Shown in pieces: positions 8,714-17,770 of a stretch of 64,000 bases of DNA. A model generated the notes under the pieces. The model was given only the letters and a program-made list of their open reading frames with translations, did no database searches and was not told the origin of the DNA. The first letter of the stretch is position 1. Every line of letters begins with the position of its first letter. The position numbers and the translations under genes are program-made. Source of the DNA: Oleispirillum sp965228165 (lineage in GTDB: Bacteria; Pseudomonadota; Alphaproteobacteria; Rhodospirillales; Rhodospirillaceae); the NCBI GenBank assembly GCA_965228165.1, contig CBDDHB010000003.1, positions 992,001 through 1,056,000 on the forward strand. Reading direction: 5' to 3'.

Positions 8714-9442
8714 CTACCCGAAATACGCCGCATGCACTTCCGCGTTGTTGCGCAACTCCTCGGCGGTGCCGCTGGCCACCACCTTGCCGCCGGACACCAC
8801 GTATCCGGCGCCGGCGATGGCGAGAGTCTGATGCACGTTCTGCTCGACCAGGAACACCGTCAAGCCCTTCGCGCGGATGCTTTCGATGATGCGGAAGTTC
8901 TCCTTCACGTAAAGAGGGGAAAGGCCGAGGGAGGGCTCGTCGATCAGCAGGACGCGCGGCTTGCCCATCAGGCCGCGCCCGATCGACACCATCGCCTGCT
9001 CGCCGCCCGACATCGTCCCCGCCAGTTGGCCACGGCGTTCGGCGAGGCGGGGAAAGGTGGCGTAGACCTCGGCCAGACGCTGGCGGATTTCCGCCTCGTC
9101 GGGTTCCTGGTACGCGCCCAGGCGCAGGTTTTCCTCGACCGTCAGCTTGGGGAACATCCGCCGTCCCTCGGGGATGCGGGCCAGCCCCTTGGCGACGACG
9201 CGGTGGGTGGGCAGGCCGGTCACTTCCTCGCCGAAGATCTTGATGCTGCCCGCGTGCGGCGGGGTCAGCCCGAGGATCGAGCGAATCAGCGTCGTCTTGC
9301 CCGCGCCGTTGGAGCCCAGAAGGCAGGTGATCCTGCCTTGCGGCGCGACGATGGAGACGTCATGCAACACGTCCGCCTTGTCATAGGCGGTGCAGAGTCC
9401 GGCAATTTCGATGGCGGGAACCGAGGCATCGACCATGTTCAC
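8714..9442 (-). CDS. livF: Branched-chain amino-acid type ABC transporter ATPase
   Basis: A 242-residue ABC ATPase of the LivF type. Walker A is GSNGAGKTT, the signature is MSGGEQAMVSIGR, and Walker B is VLLIDEPSLGL. The family hallmark ARIPEGRRMFPKLTVEENL follows the first half. It pairs with LivG on the cytoplasmic face of the fused LivH-LivM permease. The gene lies 7 bases from the LivG stop. The start could be Met1 or Met3. The transported compound may not be a branched-chain amino acid, because the operon also encodes an amidase and an M20 deacylase. Confidence 0.93.
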   Translation of the reverse strand: MNMVDASVPAIEIAGLCTAYDKADVLHDVSIVAPQGRITCLLGSNGAGKTTLIRSILGLTPPHAGSIKIFGEEVTGLPTHRVVAKGLARIPEGRRMFPKLTVEENLRLGAYQEPDEAEIRQRLAEVYATFPRLAERRGQLAGTMSGGEQAMVSIGRGLMGKPRVLLIDEPSLGLSPLYVKENFRIIESIRAKGLTVFLVEQNVHQTLAIAGAGYVVSGGKVVASGTAEELRNNAEVHAAYFG

Positions 9443-9449
9443 TTCACCC

Positions 9450-10277
9450 TCACTCCGACCCCAGATAGGCTTCCTGCACCAGGCGGTCGGAAGCCACGTC
9501 CTGATACGATCCCTCGGCGATCTTCTCGCCGTAGTTCAGCACCACGCAGTGGTCGCTGACCCGCTCGATGACGCCCATTTCGTGCTCGATAATGATGATC
9601 GACAGCCCGCCCTGACGCTCGCGCACTGCCAGGATGTCGTCCATCAGCTGGTGGGTTTCGTCGTGGGTCATCCCGGCGGACGGCTCGTCGAGCAGCAACA
9701 GCTTCGGACGGGAAATCAGGGCGCGGCAAATCTCGATGCGGCGACGTTCGATCATCGGCAACGCCCCCACCGGCTCGAACATCGCGTCCGCCAGTTTCGG
9801 GCTGAACGAGGCGGCAAGTTCGGTCGCCTCGGCCAGGGCGGCCTCGACCTCCAGACGGAACGCCTTGCGACGGAACAGATTGAAGACCAGGCCGTGGTTC
9901 AGACGGGCATGGTTGCCGACCATGATGTTGTCGAAGATCGACAGCTCCAGGCACAGACGCGACCGCTGGAAGGTACGGGCGATCCCGGCGCGGTACACCG
10001 CCTGCGGCGAACTACCGGTGATGTCGGCGCCGTCGAAGAGAATCTTCCCGCCGTCGGGGCGGTAAAGCCCGGTCAGCACGTTGAACGAGGTGGTCTTGCC
10101 CGAACCGTTGGGGCCGATCAATCCCAGAATTTCGCCGCGCCCGACCGAGAACGACACGTCGTTCAAGGCGCGCACCCCGCCGAAGCTTTTCGCCAGACCC
10201 TGGATGTCGAGCAGGCGTTCGGGGGTGATCGGCAGGCCGAGGGCATCCACGGCCAGGGCGGATTCGGTTGGCATCAT
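9450..10277 (-). CDS. livG: Branched-chain amino-acid type ABC transporter ATPase
   Basis: A 275-residue LivG-type ATPase. Walker A is GPNGSGKTT and Walker B is LLLLDEPSAGM. The start is one of two tandem ATGs at 10277/10274, chosen because AGGAGG sits just upstream and the first ATG overlaps the TGA of the permease gene (ATGA). The open frame upstream belongs to the permease region. The usual LivG signature (LSYGQQRR-like) is replaced here by LPMIERRRIEICRAL, so the glycine of the ABC signature is missing. Otherwise length and motifs are normal. Confidence 0.92.
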   Translation of the reverse strand: MMPTESALAVDALGLPITPERLLDIQGLAKSFGGVRALNDVSFSVGRGEILGLIGPNGSGKTTSFNVLTGLYRPDGGKILFDGADITGSSPQAVYRAGIARTFQRSRLCLELSIFDNIMVGNHARLNHGLVFNLFRRKAFRLEVEAALAEATELAASFSPKLADAMFEPVGALPMIERRRIEICRALISRPKLLLLDEPSAGMTHDETHQLMDDILAVRERQGGLSIIIIEHEMGVIERVSDHCVVLNYGEKIAEGSYQDVASDRLVQEAYLGSE

Positions 10278-12166
10278 CGGGAGGCCTCCTCGGGGGCAGG
10301 CAGATAGCGGCGCACCGCACGGGGCAACAGGCCCTCGGGGCGGAACAGCAGGATCGCCATCACCACCACCGAGAACAGCAGGAACCGGTATTCCTGAATC
10401 GCTTGCAGTTTTTCCGGCAGGATGACGACGATCGCGGCGGCCAGAATGGTGCCCCACGGGCTGCCCATGCCGCCCAGAAGCACGATCGCCACCAGGATCA
10501 GACTGTCGGAGAAGGTGAAGCTGGTCGGCGCCACGTACCCCAGCATGCTGCCGTAGAGCGCGCCGGCGACGCCGATCACCAGATTTCCGGAAACGAAGGC
10601 GAGGATTTTCGCCCGCCGGATGCCGATGCCGTAGCAGGCCGACGCGGTTTCGTCCAGGCGCACCGCGTCGAGGGTCAGGCCGATCCAGGAGCGTTCCAGC
10701 CGCCGCGCCATGACGAAGGTCAGCGCCAGAACGGCGAAGGCGGCGAGCGCGTAGTTCAGGTAGAACGAGGCCTCGACGCCAAGGATTTCCGGCCCGTCGC
10801 CGAACGACCAGCCGAACAGGGTAAGCGGCGCGACGCTCAACCCCTGGGGACCGCCCAGGGTGTCGTTGACCTCAAGGAAGGTCTTGAACAGCACCGAAAA
10901 GGCGATGGTGACGACGGCGGCGTAATGGCCGCGGGTGCGCACCACCGGAAACACCAGGACCAGGCCGACGACGGCGGCGATCAGACCGCCCAGCGGCAGC
11001 GCCAGGATCGGCGGCATCGCGGTGCGCCCCACCAACTCGGCCGAGGTATAGGCGCCGATGCCGAAGAACGCCGCCCCGGCGAAATTGACCACGCCGGTAT
11101 AGCCGAACTGCACGTTGAGGCCCAAGGCCACGGTGGCGTAGAGCATCACCGTGGACAGCATCAGAAGCGGGAAATGATCCTCGGCGAAGACCGCGAGCAT
11201 CCCCAACGCCACCGCGCCGCCGATCGCCGCGACCGCGCCGGGGCGGGTGGCGGAGGCCAGCGAAACCCGGCGGTTGAGGCCCAGGCGACCCGCCCCCCAG
11301 GCGGCGGCGGCGATCACCACGGCGAAGGCGAAGACGTCCTTGTAGGCGGAGGCGAAGGGCAGCGCCACCGCGCCCAGCATCTGCAACAGGGCGAACAGGA
11401 AACCGCCGAGGATCGCGCCGTAAAGGTTGCCCAGACCGCCGATGATCGCGGCGGAAAAGCCGATCAGGCCGAGCAGCAGGCCCATGCCGAAGTTGACCTC
11501 GTTGTAGTAGAGGCCGTTCATCACCCCGGCCACCGCGGCGATGGCGGACCCGAGCGCGAAGGTGACGAGGACGATCAGGGTATAGTTGATCCCCATGGTG
11601 CGGGCGGTTTCCTCGTCCTGGGCGACGGCGCGGATCGCCAGACCCAGGCGGGTGCGGTTGATCAACAGGTGCAGGCCGACGATCACCGCGATCCCCGCCA
11701 CCACCAGGATGGCGCTGTCGGCGCGCAGGGTGAAGTCGCCGATCTGCCAGGCCGAGGACGGCAACAGGGCGGGGAACGCCTTGGGATTGGAGCCGTCGGG
11801 ATAGAACAGGCGCACCGATTCGCGCAACGCGGTGCCGAGCATCAGGGTGACCAGCAGAATATTCATCCGGGGCGCGTGCTTCAGGGGCAGGATCAGCCAC
11901 TTGGCGATCGCCGCGCCGAGGGCGGCGGTGGCCGCCACGGCGAAGACGACGCTGGCGATCAGCTGCGCCAGGGGATGGGCGAAGCCCGCCGACGCCAGCG
12001 CCACCGCGGCGGTGAACCCGGCGAAGGCGCCGACCATCAGGACGTCGCCGTGGGAGAACTTGATCACGTCCAGCACCCCGAAGAACAGGGTGAACCCAAC
12101 CGCGACCAGGGCATAGATGGTGCCCAGCATGATGCCGTTGACCAGATATTGTCCCAGAAGTGCCAT
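10274..12166 (-). CDS. Fused LivH-LivM ABC permease
   Basis: A single frame of about 630 residues joins two permeases that are usually separate. The N-terminal half begins MALLGQYLVNGIMLGTIYAL and carries LivH traits (IKFSHGDVLMVGAF, ARTMGI). After about residue 320, the LivM half follows (LNVQFGYTGVVNFAGAAFF, then GMGSPWGTILAA). Each half has its own EAA-like cytoplasmic loop and about eight membrane segments. An alternative GTG start lies at 12187. The fused subunit would form the membrane pore for the LivJ/F/G system. The reading frame is continuous across the joint, so this is a true fusion rather than a read-through of a broken stop. Confidence 0.9.
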   Translation of the reverse strand: MALLGQYLVNGIMLGTIYALVAVGFTLFFGVLDVIKFSHGDVLMVGAFAGFTAAVALASAGFAHPLAQLIASVVFAVAATAALGAAIAKWLILPLKHAPRMNILLVTLMLGTALRESVRLFYPDGSNPKAFPALLPSSAWQIGDFTLRADSAILVVAGIAVIVGLHLLINRTRLGLAIRAVAQDEETARTMGINYTLIVLVTFALGSAIAAVAGVMNGLYYNEVNFGMGLLLGLIGFSAAIIGGLGNLYGAILGGFLFALLQMLGAVALPFASAYKDVFAFAVVIAAAAWGAGRLGLNRRVSLASATRPGAVAAIGGAVALGMLAVFAEDHFPLLMLSTVMLYATVALGLNVQFGYTGVVNFAGAAFFGIGAYTSAELVGRTAMPPILALPLGGLIAAVVGLVLVFPVVRTRGHYAAVVTIAFSVLFKTFLEVNDTLGGPQGLSVAPLTLFGWSFGDGPEILGVEASFYLNYALAAFAVLALTFVMARRLERSWIGLTLDAVRLDETASACYGIGIRRAKILAFVSGNLVIGVAGALYGSMLGYVAPTSFTFSDSLILVAIVLLGGMGSPWGTILAAAIVVILPEKLQAIQEYRFLLFSVVVMAILLFRPEGLLPRAVRRYLPAPEEASR

Positions 12167-12232
12167 CGCTTGCGCTCGTTTCTTCACGCGAAAACCGAAG
12201 GGGCGCGGACGCCGCCCGCGCCCCCGGTGAGG

Positions 12233-13405
12233 TTACTTCCCGGCCAGCTTGCGCTTGCCGGTGGCGTATTCGCTGTCTTCCCACAGCACCCAGACGCCGT
12301 CCTGGATCACGTACTTGGTGATCGCTGCAACGGTGTTCTGGCCATGATCGTCGAAGGTGATCGGGCCGGTGATGCTGTCCTTTTCCTTGGTCTTGTTCAG
12401 GTACTCGGTGACCTTCTTGCGGTTGGGGCCGACCGCCTCGATGGCGTCGAGCAACAGCACCGTGGCGGCGAAGGAGAACGGACCATAGGCGTCCGGACCC
12501 TGGTCGTACTTCGCCTTGTCGTAATGTTCCATGAAGTACTTGCCGCCCGGCAGATTCTCGACCGGCGCGCCCTCGCGGAAGGCGAGAACGCCTTCGGCCA
12601 GCTTCGGATCCAGACCTTCGATGAAGGCGGAGGAGACGATACCGGAAACCCCCTGGAACTGCGCCTTGATCCCCAGCTTGTCCATTTGCTGGCGGATGCG
12701 CACCCCCAGCGGGGTCAAAGCGCCCAAATAGATGACGTCGGGCTTCAGTTCCTTCGCCTTGGTCAGTTCGGCGGTGAAGTCCTGCTGGTCGGCGGTGACG
12801 CCGAAGGTGGCGAGAACCTTGCCGCCCTTCTCGGTCAGGAACTTCGAGAAATAGGCGTTGTGGCCTTTGCCGTAGTCGGTGGTGTCGTGCAGGATCACCC
12901 AGGTCTTGTAGCCCTGCTTGATCATGAAGTCGGCGGCGGCCTCGTTCTGGTTGACCATGGTGCCGTTGACGCGGTGGATTTCCTTATGGTCGTTGCCATA
13001 GGTGATGTCGGGCAGCACCGCGCCCCAAACGATCATCGGCATGTTGAACTTGTGATAGACGTCCACCGTGCTCATCGCCACGGCGGAGCAATAGTGGGCG
13101 ACCGCGCCGACGGTCTTGGGATCGGAAGCGGCCTTGGTCGCCACCTGCACGCCGACGTTGGGCTTGCACTCGTCGTCCTGGCTAAAGAGTTCGTAGGTGT
13201 ACTTCGCCTTGGGGTCGGCGTTGCGGATCTTCACCGCCAGATCGGCGGAATTGCGCCCGCCGACGCCGATCGAGGCGTTGCCGCCGGAGAGCGGACCGAT
13301 GAAGGCGATCTTCACCTTGTCTTTCGCGGATGCGCCGACCATCGGCGCGGCCGCCAGCGCAGCGGAGATCATCGCGCCGACGCCGAAACGGAGAATGGTG
13401 TTCAT
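12233..13405 (-). CDS. livJ: Branched-chain amino-acid type ABC substrate-binding protein
   Basis: A 390-residue periplasmic binding protein of the Leu/Ile/Val (peripla_BP_6) family. It has a signal peptide (about residues 1-27, ending VGASA), then KVKIAFIGPLSGGNASIG, which is the usual first strand and ligand loop, and WVILHDTTDYGKGHN in the second lobe. It heads the transporter operon, 66 bases upstream of the fused permease start. The upstream 239 bases hold three palindromes (see 13465-13548). Substrate is unknown. Presence of an amidase and an M20 deacylase downstream suggests an acylated amino acid or amide. Confidence 0.92.
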   Translation of the reverse strand: MNTILRFGVGAMISAALAAAPMVGASAKDKVKIAFIGPLSGGNASIGVGGRNSADLAVKIRNADPKAKYTYELFSQDDECKPNVGVQVATKAASDPKTVGAVAHYCSAVAMSTVDVYHKFNMPMIVWGAVLPDITYGNDHKEIHRVNGTMVNQNEAAADFMIKQGYKTWVILHDTTDYGKGHNAYFSKFLTEKGGKVLATFGVTADQQDFTAELTKAKELKPDVIYLGALTPLGVRIRQQMDKLGIKAQFQGVSGIVSSAFIEGLDPKLAEGVLAFREGAPVENLPGGKYFMEHYDKAKYDQGPDAYGPFSFAATVLLLDAIEAVGPNRKKVTEYLNKTKEKDSITGPITFDDHGQNTVAAITKYVIQDGVWVLWEDSEYATGKRKLAGK

Positions 13406-13464
13406 CTTGGGCTCCTCTGTGTCCCAGCGCCGGACGGCACCGTCCGCCCGACAGGGTTACGCAG

Positions 13465-13548
13465 CCTCAGAGTGCCTGAGGGCCTGCGAAATTCAAGCGA
13501 CTTGAATAGGTTTTTGCATAAAAATCGTGCGTGACTATATTTTAGTCA
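13465..13548. promoter_or_regulatory. Three inverted repeats upstream of livJ (candidate operators)
   Basis: Going away from livJ: cctcag/ctgagg (13465-13481, 5-base spacer), attcaag/cttgaat (13491-13507, 3-base spacer) and tgacta/tagtca (13532-13548, 5-base spacer). The last two are A/T-rich islands in GC-rich DNA, in the right place for promoter and operator DNA. The XRE-cupin regulator encoded immediately upstream is the obvious candidate to bind one of them. The cctcag repeat could instead be a leader hairpin. Confidence 0.55.
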
Positions 13549-13644
13549 TACACGCCTCGGAAGCAGGCAGAAAAACGACACGGGGCAAGGCGCTCCGCGC
13601 CTCGGCGACTCCGGGAAAAACCGGTCCGCCGCGCGCGCGGATGC

Positions 13645-14256
13645 TCAGTAGGTGGGCGGGGTGTTGACCCACAGGACGCGGGCCGGAACCACCCCCGGAT
13701 TGCGGTAGGCATGCGGTCTCTCGGAGCGGAAATAGAACGAATCGCCCTTCCCCAGGCGAATCGTCTCGCCGTCCACGGTCAGGTCGATCTCGCCCTCCAG
13801 CACATAGCCGAATTCCTCGCCGACATGGCTGGTCGCCCCCGCCGAGGAACCGCCGGGGTTGATGGTGTGGATGTTGGCTTCCAGCATCACGCCTTCGCCG
13901 CGCGGCATCAGAAGCTCCAGCACCACGCCGGGCAGCGGCCCGGCGCGGCCGACGCTGACCTTGGGGCGCGAACCGGCGCGGTGCACCATGCGTTCGGCGG
14001 CATCGGGCGCGCCGAACAGACCGAGGATGCTGACCTCCAGCCCATCGACGATGCGCCGCAACAGGGCGAGGGAGGGAATGACGCCGCCGGTCTCGATCTT
14101 CGACAGCATGCTTTCCGAACAGTCCGCCAGCCGCGCCAGATCCTTCAGGCGCAGGCCGCGCATGCGGCGCGCATGGCGCAGGGCAGGCCCCAACTGCTCC
14201 GCCGATTGCGGCAGGGCGAGGGCGGATTCCTCGGAAGAGTCTCGCGCGTCGAACAT
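13645..14256 (-). CDS. XRE-family transcriptional regulator with C-terminal cupin
   Basis: A 203-residue protein with an N-terminal helix-turn-helix (about 24-78; LRHARRMRGLRLKDLARL, then SESMLSKIETG) and a C-terminal cupin_2 barrel (about 125-192; VGEEFGYVLEGEIDLTVDG and YFRSERPHAYRN). This architecture is typical of regulators that sense a small metabolite and control its uptake or degradation operon. It lies upstream of livJ on the same strand and probably controls the transporter genes, with operators likely among the palindromes at 13465-13548. Length is normal. Confidence 0.88.
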   Translation of the reverse strand: MFDARDSSEESALALPQSAEQLGPALRHARRMRGLRLKDLARLADCSESMLSKIETGGVIPSLALLRRIVDGLEVSILGLFGAPDAAERMVHRAGSRPKVSVGRAGPLPGVVLELLMPRGEGVMLEANIHTINPGGSSAGATSHVGEEFGYVLEGEIDLTVDGETIRLGKGDSFYFRSERPHAYRNPGVVPARVLWVNTPPTY

Positions 14257-14307
14257 GGCGGGCCCCGGTTTCGCGACCCTCCCGGTCCGTGGACACGACC
14301 GGGGGAA

Positions 14308-14382
<75 letters not shown>

Positions 14383-14442
14383 GCTTCGTCGCAACGAAGG
14401 GCGGGAAGATACGGACATTTCCCGCCCTTGGCAAGGGTCACG

Positions 14443-15636
14443 TCAGGTCGCCGCGAGAAGCTGGGCGGCGCGTTCGATCCATTCCCGTTGGGCGGCGGCG
14501 TCCGATCCCTCGGCCGCCAGCACCCGCGCCATCGCCAGGGCGGCGCGTCCGGCGTCGGCGCGTTTCGCCTCCGGCCCCAGAAGCGGCGTCAGGGCGGTCC
14601 GCGCCTCGGCGGGAAGCTCGGCCCGCAGCGCCGCCTCGGCCAGGGCGAAGCGGCTTTCCGGATGGGTGGGGTTGGCGGCGGCCAGATCGCGGACCCGCTG
14701 CATCTGCGCCGCCGCGTCCTCCTCGCGCCAAAGTTCCAGCCACGCCGCCAGCAGGGCGGGCGACGGCGCGATTTCCCACTGCCGTTCCAGAACCTCGGCG
14801 GCCTTCTTGCCGCGCCCGTCGGCGTCGTGGACGCGGGCGAGGATCAGCGCCGCCTCCTCGTTGCCGGGGGAAATCTCCAGCGCCTCGCGCGCCAGCTTCG
14901 CCGCGTCGGACAGACGACCCTCGCCGCGCGCCCCTTGCGCCCGCGCCAGGGCCAGACGCAGACGCCCGGCCCTGGCCGCGTCGTCGCCCCATCCGCCCTT
15001 CTTGCGCGCCGCGGTCAGCGCCGCGCCCGCCGCTTCCAGGCGTCCGGCGGACATCTCGGCGGCATAGGCGGCGCGCGCCGCCCAGGCCGCGCCGGGCGCG
15101 CGGGCGAAGGCCTGCGCCGCCAGACTCGCCGCTTCGGGATCGCCAGGGGGCAATCCTTCGACCAAGCCGCGCAGCCCCGCCAATTCGGTTTCCGGGGTGT
15201 CGAGCAGGGCGCGATAATGCGCCGCCGCCGCGACGCGATCGCCCGCGTCGCGGTCGATCTGCGCCGCCACCAGATGGGTCAGCTGCGGATTCTTCAGCGC
15301 CTTGTCGGCGTCCTTCAGGCAGCGGCGCGCCGCCGCGTGGTCGCCCCCGGCCAGCGCCGTCAACGCCCCGGCCAGCGCCGCCGTGCCCTTGAGTTGGCGG
15401 CGTTCGCGGGCGCGCCGGGCGAAGGCCCCGGGCAACCCCAGGAATCCGGAAACGAACCGCCAGACCAGGGTCGCGGCGATCACCAGAACCAGAAGCGCCA
15501 GAAGCGCCACCGGCACCGGCGCGTCGAGACGCCAGGACAACCAGCGGACCGTCAGCAGGCCGGGATTGTCGGCCATCCAGACCGCGCCGCCGACCAGGGC
15601 GGCGACCGCGATCAGGTATCCCAGGATGCGGACCAT
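14443..15636 (-). CDS. hemY: HemY-like membrane protein with TPR repeats
   Basis: A 397-residue protein with two N-terminal membrane segments (about 4-22 and 40-68) around LTVRWLSWRLDAPVP, the HemY_N pattern, followed by helical TPR-like repeats rich in alanine (ALTALAGGDHAAARRCL). The name reflects its constant position in heme operons of proteobacteria. It is distinct from the protoporphyrinogen oxidase also called HemY, and its biochemical role is not settled. It lies 4 bases after the Mic60-like gene and close to hemD and hemC, on the same strand. Confidence 0.88.
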   Translation of the reverse strand: MVRILGYLIAVAALVGGAVWMADNPGLLTVRWLSWRLDAPVPVALLALLVLVIAATLVWRFVSGFLGLPGAFARRARERRQLKGTAALAGALTALAGGDHAAARRCLKDADKALKNPQLTHLVAAQIDRDAGDRVAAAAHYRALLDTPETELAGLRGLVEGLPPGDPEAASLAAQAFARAPGAAWAARAAYAAEMSAGRLEAAGAALTAARKKGGWGDDAARAGRLRLALARAQGARGEGRLSDAAKLAREALEISPGNEEAALILARVHDADGRGKKAAEVLERQWEIAPSPALLAAWLELWREEDAAAQMQRVRDLAAANPTHPESRFALAEAALRAELPAEARTALTPLLGPEAKRADAGRAALAMARVLAAEGSDAAAQREWIERAAQLLAAT

Positions 15637-15640
15637 CGCC

Positions 15641-16987
15641 TCAGCCCCCCTTCTTCTGCGCCGGAGCGGGGGCCTGCATGGCGCTGGCGGCGACCCGCGC
15701 CAGCGCGTCGGAGGTCAGGACGGACAGCGCCGCGTCCAGGGCGACGCGCGCCTCGGCGCGGTCGATCCAGGGCTTCAACGCGGCGGCGACGGCGGGCGCG
15801 TCGATGGTCTTCAGCTCCTTCACCGCGCCGGACAGGTCCCCGGCGTCGAGGAAGGTTTCGGCGCGGGCGAGGATGGCGGTGGTGGTCTTCCCCTCCTCCT
15901 TGCCGTCGATGCGGCGCACCGTGACCAGGCCGGTGACCCGGCCGATCGTCTTGTCGAGGATCGAATCCCCCTGCGGCGCGGCGGCGGCGCGGGCCGCCGT
16001 CGCCGAAAGGGCGTCGAAGCCCCGGCGCAACGCCACCGTGGTGGCGACGCCGGTCCCCGCCTGGACGGCGAATCCTCCGGCCAGGGCGTCGAAGGCGGCC
16101 TTGTCCTCGGCCAGCGCCCGCGCGGTGCGGATTTCCGCGTCGAAGGGCAGGCCGTCGGCGGCCTTGGCGCGCAACTGCACCACCGCGAGAAGATTGGCGA
16201 GCGAGGCGTCATGCCGCGACGCCATGGCGCGGGCGAGGTTTTCCACGTCGTTGATCCGGTCCGACAGGCGCAGGACGCTCGCCGCCTCGGCGCGGCTGGC
16301 CTCCACCGAATCGACGCGGCGGGTGAGTTCGGCGATCGCATCCTTGTGTTGCAGGGCGCGCTGGTCTTCCTTGGCGGCCAGGGCCTTCGTCGCCTCCGCC
16401 TGCTGCTCGACGCGCCCGGCGAGAAGATCGATGCGGTGCAGCAGATCGGCGGCGGACGCGGGGGGAAGCGCGACCGCCCCCGGCGCGGCGGAAACGCCGC
16501 CGGACGCGGCGACGCGCAGACGCGCCTCCAACCCGATCATCCGCTCCTTCAACGCGGCGATCTCGCCCCGCGCCGGAGCCGCCTCGGGCGACACCGCGTC
16601 GGCGAACTCCTCGACCTCGCCGCGCAGGATCTTGACCTCGGACTGCAAACGGGCGAGTTCGGCGCGGTTGGCGGCGACGGACTGCTCCAGGCCGCCGATC
16701 AGGCTGCGGGTTTCGCTTTGCGGCAGATCGGGCAGATAGCTGCGATAGGGTTCGGGAACATGGCCGCGCCAATAGGGCAACGCGGCGTACCCGGCCAGCC
16801 CGGCGAAGGCGAGGACGATGAAGCCCGCCAGGGCAAGCTGTCCGCCGGAAGAGCCCGAGGGGGCCTCCTCGCCGTCGGCGACCGCGTCTTCGGGCTCGGC
16901 GCCGGGTTCGTCCGCCGGGTCCGCCGCCACCGTCGCGGCGGCGTCCTTCGCCTCGTCGCGCCCGGGTTCCTTGTCGTCCGTGGTCAT
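15641..16987 (-). CDS. Mic60/mitofilin-like inner-membrane protein
   Basis: A 448-residue protein with an acidic alanine-rich N-terminus (about 1-45), one membrane segment (about 50-72, LALAGFIVLAFAGLAGYAAL), a long coiled-coil region (about 90-290) and a C-terminal helical domain (ILARAETFLDAGDLSGAV; then AALKPWIDRAEARVALDAAL) resembling the mitofilin signature. Alphaproteobacterial Mic60 homologues are known to be encoded between hemD and hemY, exactly as here. In relatives they shape intracytoplasmic membranes and are the ancestors of mitochondrial Mic60. The coiled coil projects into the periplasm. Older annotations call it a HemX-like or uroporphyrinogen-related protein, for which there is no catalytic evidence here. 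Confidence 0.83.
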   Translation of the reverse strand: MTTDDKEPGRDEAKDAAATVAADPADEPGAEPEDAVADGEEAPSGSSGGQLALAGFIVLAFAGLAGYAALPYWRGHVPEPYRSYLPDLPQSETRSLIGGLEQSVAANRAELARLQSEVKILRGEVEEFADAVSPEAAPARGEIAALKERMIGLEARLRVAASGGVSAAPGAVALPPASAADLLHRIDLLAGRVEQQAEATKALAAKEDQRALQHKDAIAELTRRVDSVEASRAEAASVLRLSDRINDVENLARAMASRHDASLANLLAVVQLRAKAADGLPFDAEIRTARALAEDKAAFDALAGGFAVQAGTGVATTVALRRGFDALSATAARAAAAPQGDSILDKTIGRVTGLVTVRRIDGKEEGKTTTAILARAETFLDAGDLSGAVKELKTIDAPAVAAALKPWIDRAEARVALDAALSVLTSDALARVAASAMQAPAPAQKKGG

Positions 16988-17025
16988 CGCCGTTCTCCAC
17001 CTTGGGTGCGGCTCCGGGGCCGCCT

Positions 17026-17751
17026 TTAGCCTTTCTCCGCCGCGCGGTCGGCATCGAAGACCGCGAACAGAGCCTCCTGCTCCGGACGGGGGGCGACGCG
17101 CACCGCGCGCCAGTCCGCCGCCTGCAATTCCTCGGCGACCGCCGGGGACAGGGCATACGCGACGATCCTCCGCAACGCCCCTTCCGCGCCCGCCTTCCCC
17201 GCCAGAGTAACGAAAGTCCGGGCGCTGCGGGGCGAAAAAAACATCGCCGCGTCAATGCGCGCGGATTTCAAGCCTTCCGCCAGTCGCGGCGAGAGCGCCT
17301 CGGCGGCGCGGGATTCGTAAAGCCGGACCTTGCGCACCTCGAATCCGGCAGCGGTCAGCCTGCCCGCCAGATCCCCCGCCTCGACGCTCGCCGCCGCCTG
17401 AATCAGCGCGCCGTCCAGGGGCGAAAGCCGCGCCGCCGCCAGGGCGGCGAGGCTGTCCACGTCGCCCCGCGCCGAGACCACCGCGCCGAACCCCAAATCC
17501 CGCGCCACGGCGGCGGAGGCATCCCCCACCGCGAACAGCGGCAGGGCGCGCTCCGGCGTCGCCGCCGCCAGCGCCCGCGCGCCGTTGGCGCTGGTCGCCA
17601 GAAAGGCCTGCGTCCCGGTCAGGTCGATCGGCGGCGCGGGCAGCGAACGGATGTCCAGAAGCGGCTCCACCACCGCCTCGACGCCGCGCGCCTTCAACCG
17701 CTCGACGGTGCCCGCCGCGTCGTCGCGCGGCCGGGTGACCAGAACCCGCAT
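17026..17751 (-). CDS. hemD: Uroporphyrinogen-III synthase
   Basis: A 241-residue protein with the poorly conserved but recognisable HemD pattern: MRVLVTRPRDDAAGTVERL at the N-terminus, FLATSANGARAL near 60-75, RLYESRAAEALS near 145, and AMFFSPRSARTFV near 172. It cyclises hydroxymethylbilane to uroporphyrinogen III in tetrapyrrole synthesis. Its start lies 19 bases after the hemC stop, and it is followed by the Mic60-like gene, consistent with one heme operon. Confidence 0.9.
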   Translation of the reverse strand: MRVLVTRPRDDAAGTVERLKARGVEAVVEPLLDIRSLPAPPIDLTGTQAFLATSANGARALAAATPERALPLFAVGDASAAVARDLGFGAVVSARGDVDSLAALAAARLSPLDGALIQAAASVEAGDLAGRLTAAGFEVRKVRLYESRAAEALSPRLAEGLKSARIDAAMFFSPRSARTFVTLAGKAGAEGALRRIVAYALSPAVAEELQAADWRAVRVAPRPEQEALFAVFDADRAAEKG

Positions 17752-17770
17752 CGCCCGAGCCTCCTCCCCC

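Noticed and set aside
10268..13534. Very long plus-strand open frame opposite the liv genes
   Set aside because: It is rich in Arg, Gly, His and Gln, has no domain, and is the antisense of clearly real LivG, LivHM and LivJ genes; long antisense frames are expected in GC-rich DNA.
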